Assembly (NCBI GenBank): GCA_030141605.1
Contig: JAQGDQ010000566.1
Span: 62,001-126,000 of the forward strand
Direction: 5' to 3'
Origin: Tubiluchus corallicola
Lineage: Eukaryota > Priapulida > Priapulimorpha > Priapulimorphida > Tubiluchidae
Length of the DNA stretch: 64,000 bases
Under the pieces are notes generated by a model. That model did no database searches. It was not told where the DNA came from and was given only the letters and a program-made list of their open reading frames with translations. The translations under genes were made by a program, and so were the position numbers. Below, piece after piece: positions 61,439 through 64,000 of this stretch (positions are counted from its first letter, which is position 1; the number at the start of each line of letters is the position of its first letter).

Positions 61439-61475
61439 ATATAATTCAATAATAATAATAATAATAATAATAATA
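61439..61475. repeat. (AAT)n microsatellite
   Basis: About ten AAT units lie downstream of the pentraxin gene. The Leu-rich antisense frame here is produced by the repeat. Confidence 0.9.
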
Positions 61476-61834
61476 GTAAAGGGTAATTATGACAACTATA
61501 ATATATTATGTTATGTTGTATTACAAAGTTTAGTGCACACACGAGTTTTAATTATTTCAATTACATTTTTCATTAAGTTTACACTGTAGAGCATAGTATT
61601 ATATTCAACATTCTGGTAAACGGCATTTAAAAAGAAGCAATGGAAATCTTACACTATTAACTAAAACAACAGGTAAACTCAATTTTGCAAATTTCGTTTC
61701 TTAAAACACTCAGTAATGAATTTTGACACTTAAGTTTGTCATTTCGCTTATTTTATGACACTAATTATTTCACTTCTGATTATGCATGTTTATTCTTCAG
61801 TGGTCGTAAAATCCTATACAGCTACAGTATTTGA

Positions 61835-62870
61835 CTAAGCTTCGATTAAGCTCGCTAAATAAATCAGGTCTTCATAACTGTGTTGAGGAAGAGTACACAC
61901 GTTTCTGATTGTTGATTTAGCCACGAATGGACACGTAGATGGTTCTTGTTGAAGATCGTCGCCAACGAGGTTAATCGGTGACTCACCCCAGGTGAACAAA
62001 TCTCCAGTGTTAGTGCAAGTCTTTGAAGACAGGCTTATTTCTTCGTCGGTCAACTTTCTAGACGACATCCAGATGCCGGTAACACAACCTTTAAAGCTTT
62101 CCTCTATTTCAAAGTCACCACCTGTATAGTCTTGGTCCTGCCCAAATATCAGAATACCGCCAGCAGGAATGACGCCCAAAGTCTCCTCATATGTTTCTGA
62201 CGCGTGATACTTGTCATCAGCGTCAACGACCCAGCTATTGTCTGTACTATCGTAGCGGGCACACAAGTAATGCCACTTACCGTCTCTCAAGTTTGCATTA
62301 AGTGCTACCAGATTATTGTCTTCTGGCCTATCGCCGTTCACGTACAATGCCAGTGAATTACATTTCAGAGCAAACTGGATCGTGTCGTCGTCGTTACTGA
62401 ACTCAGAGTCTGTAGCGTACGACAGTAACGTTGTTTCGACATTATATAAGGTCTCTTTGTCCGTTTTCACCCACATGCACGCCGTGAAAGTTGTCAAATT
62501 TTCATTAATGACATTGCCTAGATCTATGTAGCTGTCGTTACTGAAATCAGGAAACACTACCATACCCTCATCAACATCTCCATCGCTTGCTTCCTCGACA
62601 TCAAAACATTCTACTTCACCTTTTAAAGCATTTATATCAACTAAATTTGTCTTCTTTCTTTTGTTGTGTAGCTCTGTTGAATACTGCATCTTGCTGTATC
62701 CACTTTTCGACTTGCTGAATTTACGCAGTGGTTGGTTACCATATCCGCGCCTTGCATTGAATTGAGATTTTCCTGCACCGGCCTCTGTACTTGCCAAAAA
62801 AAAAGAATAAAATGATTACCACGGAAAAAGCACAAAAACAGCATAAACGACAACGTGTAGTTAATGCCAT
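61835..62870 (-). CDS. Secreted pentraxin-domain protein (one-base frame break near the start)
   Basis: A long open frame (61835-62797, no ATG at its head) encodes a pentraxin/LamG-like lectin fold from about residue 80 to 285. Visible are FPDFSNDSYIDLG, TTFTACMWVKTD and WHYLCARYDSTD (the two conserved cysteines), and GQDQDYTGGDFEIEESFKG, matching the calcium-binding loop of pentraxins. A basic N-terminal region and a 35-residue C-terminal tail flank it. Pentraxins bind ligands with calcium, often in immunity. Just upstream, ATG at 62870 opens MALTTRCRLCC and a strongly hydrophobic stretch, a good signal peptide, but it is one base out of frame across nine T (62796-62804 on this strand). Either the run is miscounted or mutated, or an unusually short intron of about 38 bases joins the parts. 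AATAAA on this strand near 61787 could end the transcript. Confidence 0.85.
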
Positions 62871-63268
62871 CGTCTATAACAGCCAATATATTGAGATCAC
62901 AAGACGTGCTGGCATGGAGGTTTAGCTACATTCTATCTACATATATATATATATATATATATATATAGTGCGTTTGTACGTTTTTAGGTCAAAAAGTTAA
63001 AACAAAATGTGACCTTTTTAACTTGGGGGCAAAAGCCTTAACGTACCGTTCCTATTATTTAGTAGGTTGCTGCTGGCTTTCACACTTGTGACATTTTCAA
63101 ACTAGCACGTTGCTACACAAGTGGATGAGAATGTCATTTGTCAATTGTGTCATGTAAAAATGTAAAAATTATGGCAAACAAATTATGGCTTTGTCACTCA
63201 GCTTCTCTTACAATATTGGACTAGGAGTCACTGTTAATGCATGTATGGGCAACCGGGCAAAAGCAGAT
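62871..63268. other. Upstream flank of the pentraxin gene
   Basis: It contains an (AT)n tract at 62941-62968. No TATA box or other promoter element can be assigned with confidence. Confidence 0.4.
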
Positions 63269-63650
63269 GTGTAATAAGTATTTTTCGAAAAGTGGGCTTG
63301 GCCAGATCACATGACATAAGCGAAAGTGTTAAAATGGGGTCTAATCAATAACCCCATAAGTGCAAGAGCTAGAATCACGAAACTTGCAAAGTGGGCACCT
63401 AACATAGGTTGCATGGAACGGTATAGGAATGGGGACCTCTGGGTCAAAGAATACAGCAGTAAGACTCAAAATGTGAAAATAAGAGTGAGCGAATTTGTCA
63501 CTCAACACTGCTTGCAGTATTTAACTAGAAACCTATGTTATAGCGCCTATGAGTAAGCAGTCGAGTACAGGCGTGTAATTAGATTTTTTTGAAAAGTGTG
63601 CATGGCCAGGTTACGTAACATAGGCGAAAGTGTTAAAACGGGTTACAATG
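63269..63650. repeat. Two direct repeats about 303 bp apart
   Basis: A block of about 78 bp with GGCCAG, ACATAAGCGAAAGTGTTAAAA starts at 63269 and recurs at 63572 (GGCCAGGTTACGTAACATAGG, then CGAAAGTGTTAAAA). It may be a duplicated fragment of a longer dispersed repeat. The small frames here are not supported as genes. Confidence 0.65.
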
Positions 63651-64000
63651 AAATGCATTTCCTATGTAATCAATATGGAGAATTCAAGCATAGCAAAATT
63701 ATGATCTTGAGACAAAGTCAGGAAAGATTTTTCACAGTCAGCACTTGCAGTTTTTGTCTTAAGTTTATGGACTTTGTCATAAACACGGTCTAGTTGTTTC
63801 GCCTTCGCTGTACTGATTCTGACTGTTTACCTCATAGAGGGCGCTGCATGAACACCCGACATGCCAGGCACCTCTACTAGTTCAATATCTTATCTTAGAG
63901 CCTGCAGGGGCATCGCCCTGATAACGACCCAGATTTCGTTTGACAACCCAGAGTTGACATCTCTACTCCAGTATATTGGATGACGCATTAAAATGTACAA
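63651..64000. other. Right edge of window, nothing recognised
   Basis: No gene, RNA or repeat can be supported in this stretch. Confidence 0.4.

Noticed and set aside
62316-62531. Plus-strand open frame over the pentraxin gene
   Set aside because: Shadow of the minus-strand coding sequence, which carries the recognisable domain.

Overview
The window is animal nuclear DNA. It is AT-rich, with long introns bounded by GT-AG sites, many families of degenerate transposable elements and simple repeats, and a degenerate TTAGGG-type stretch at the left edge. An AMT-type ammonium transporter (a family absent from vertebrates), together with a Tudor protein and a pentraxin, points to an invertebrate metazoan, probably marine. 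The sequence alone does not fix the phylum.

Three protein-coding genes are supported. (1) Positions 1316-34257 (+) hold the 3' part of a large gene. I could chain 24 exons with fully compatible reading phases (about 1,499 residues). In order they encode the second half of an extended Tudor domain, a long polar linker, a MIF4G domain of the PAIP1/CTIF/eIF4G type, a SAM domain and a C-terminal CCHC zinc knuckle. The start lies left of the window. I know of no standard protein with this domain order; a role in germ-granule or mRNA translation is inference. (2) Positions 41667-57360 (+) hold a complete 11-exon ammonium transporter of 547 residues with both pore histidines. (3) Positions 61835-62870 (-) hold a secreted pentraxin-domain protein. 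Its signal peptide is out of frame with the main reading frame by one base at a run of nine T.

The rest is introns and intergenic DNA. Positions 34460-41666 carry nonautonomous DNA transposons (a Tigger-like one, a hAT-like one and a hAT element with a clear 8-bp target duplication) and a tRNA-derived SINE, but no gene. Positions 57361-61800 carry repeats, an AAC-rich tract and a possible foldback element, and 62871-64000 only repeats. Introns hold a 20-copy 40/41-bp tandem array inside the SAM-coding interval, a 58-bp minisatellite in the last transporter intron, LINE fragments, SINEs and several foldback elements.

The most unusual items are the Tudor-MIF4G-SAM-CCHC protein; a perfect 64-bp inverted repeat with a third nested arm at 44583-44789; a foldback element enclosing a tRNA-like sequence at 29746-30092; and a GC-rich, compositionally foreign island inside a pogo-like element at 20832-23321. 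I found no bacterial-style operon, CRISPR array, rRNA or convincing functional tRNA gene.
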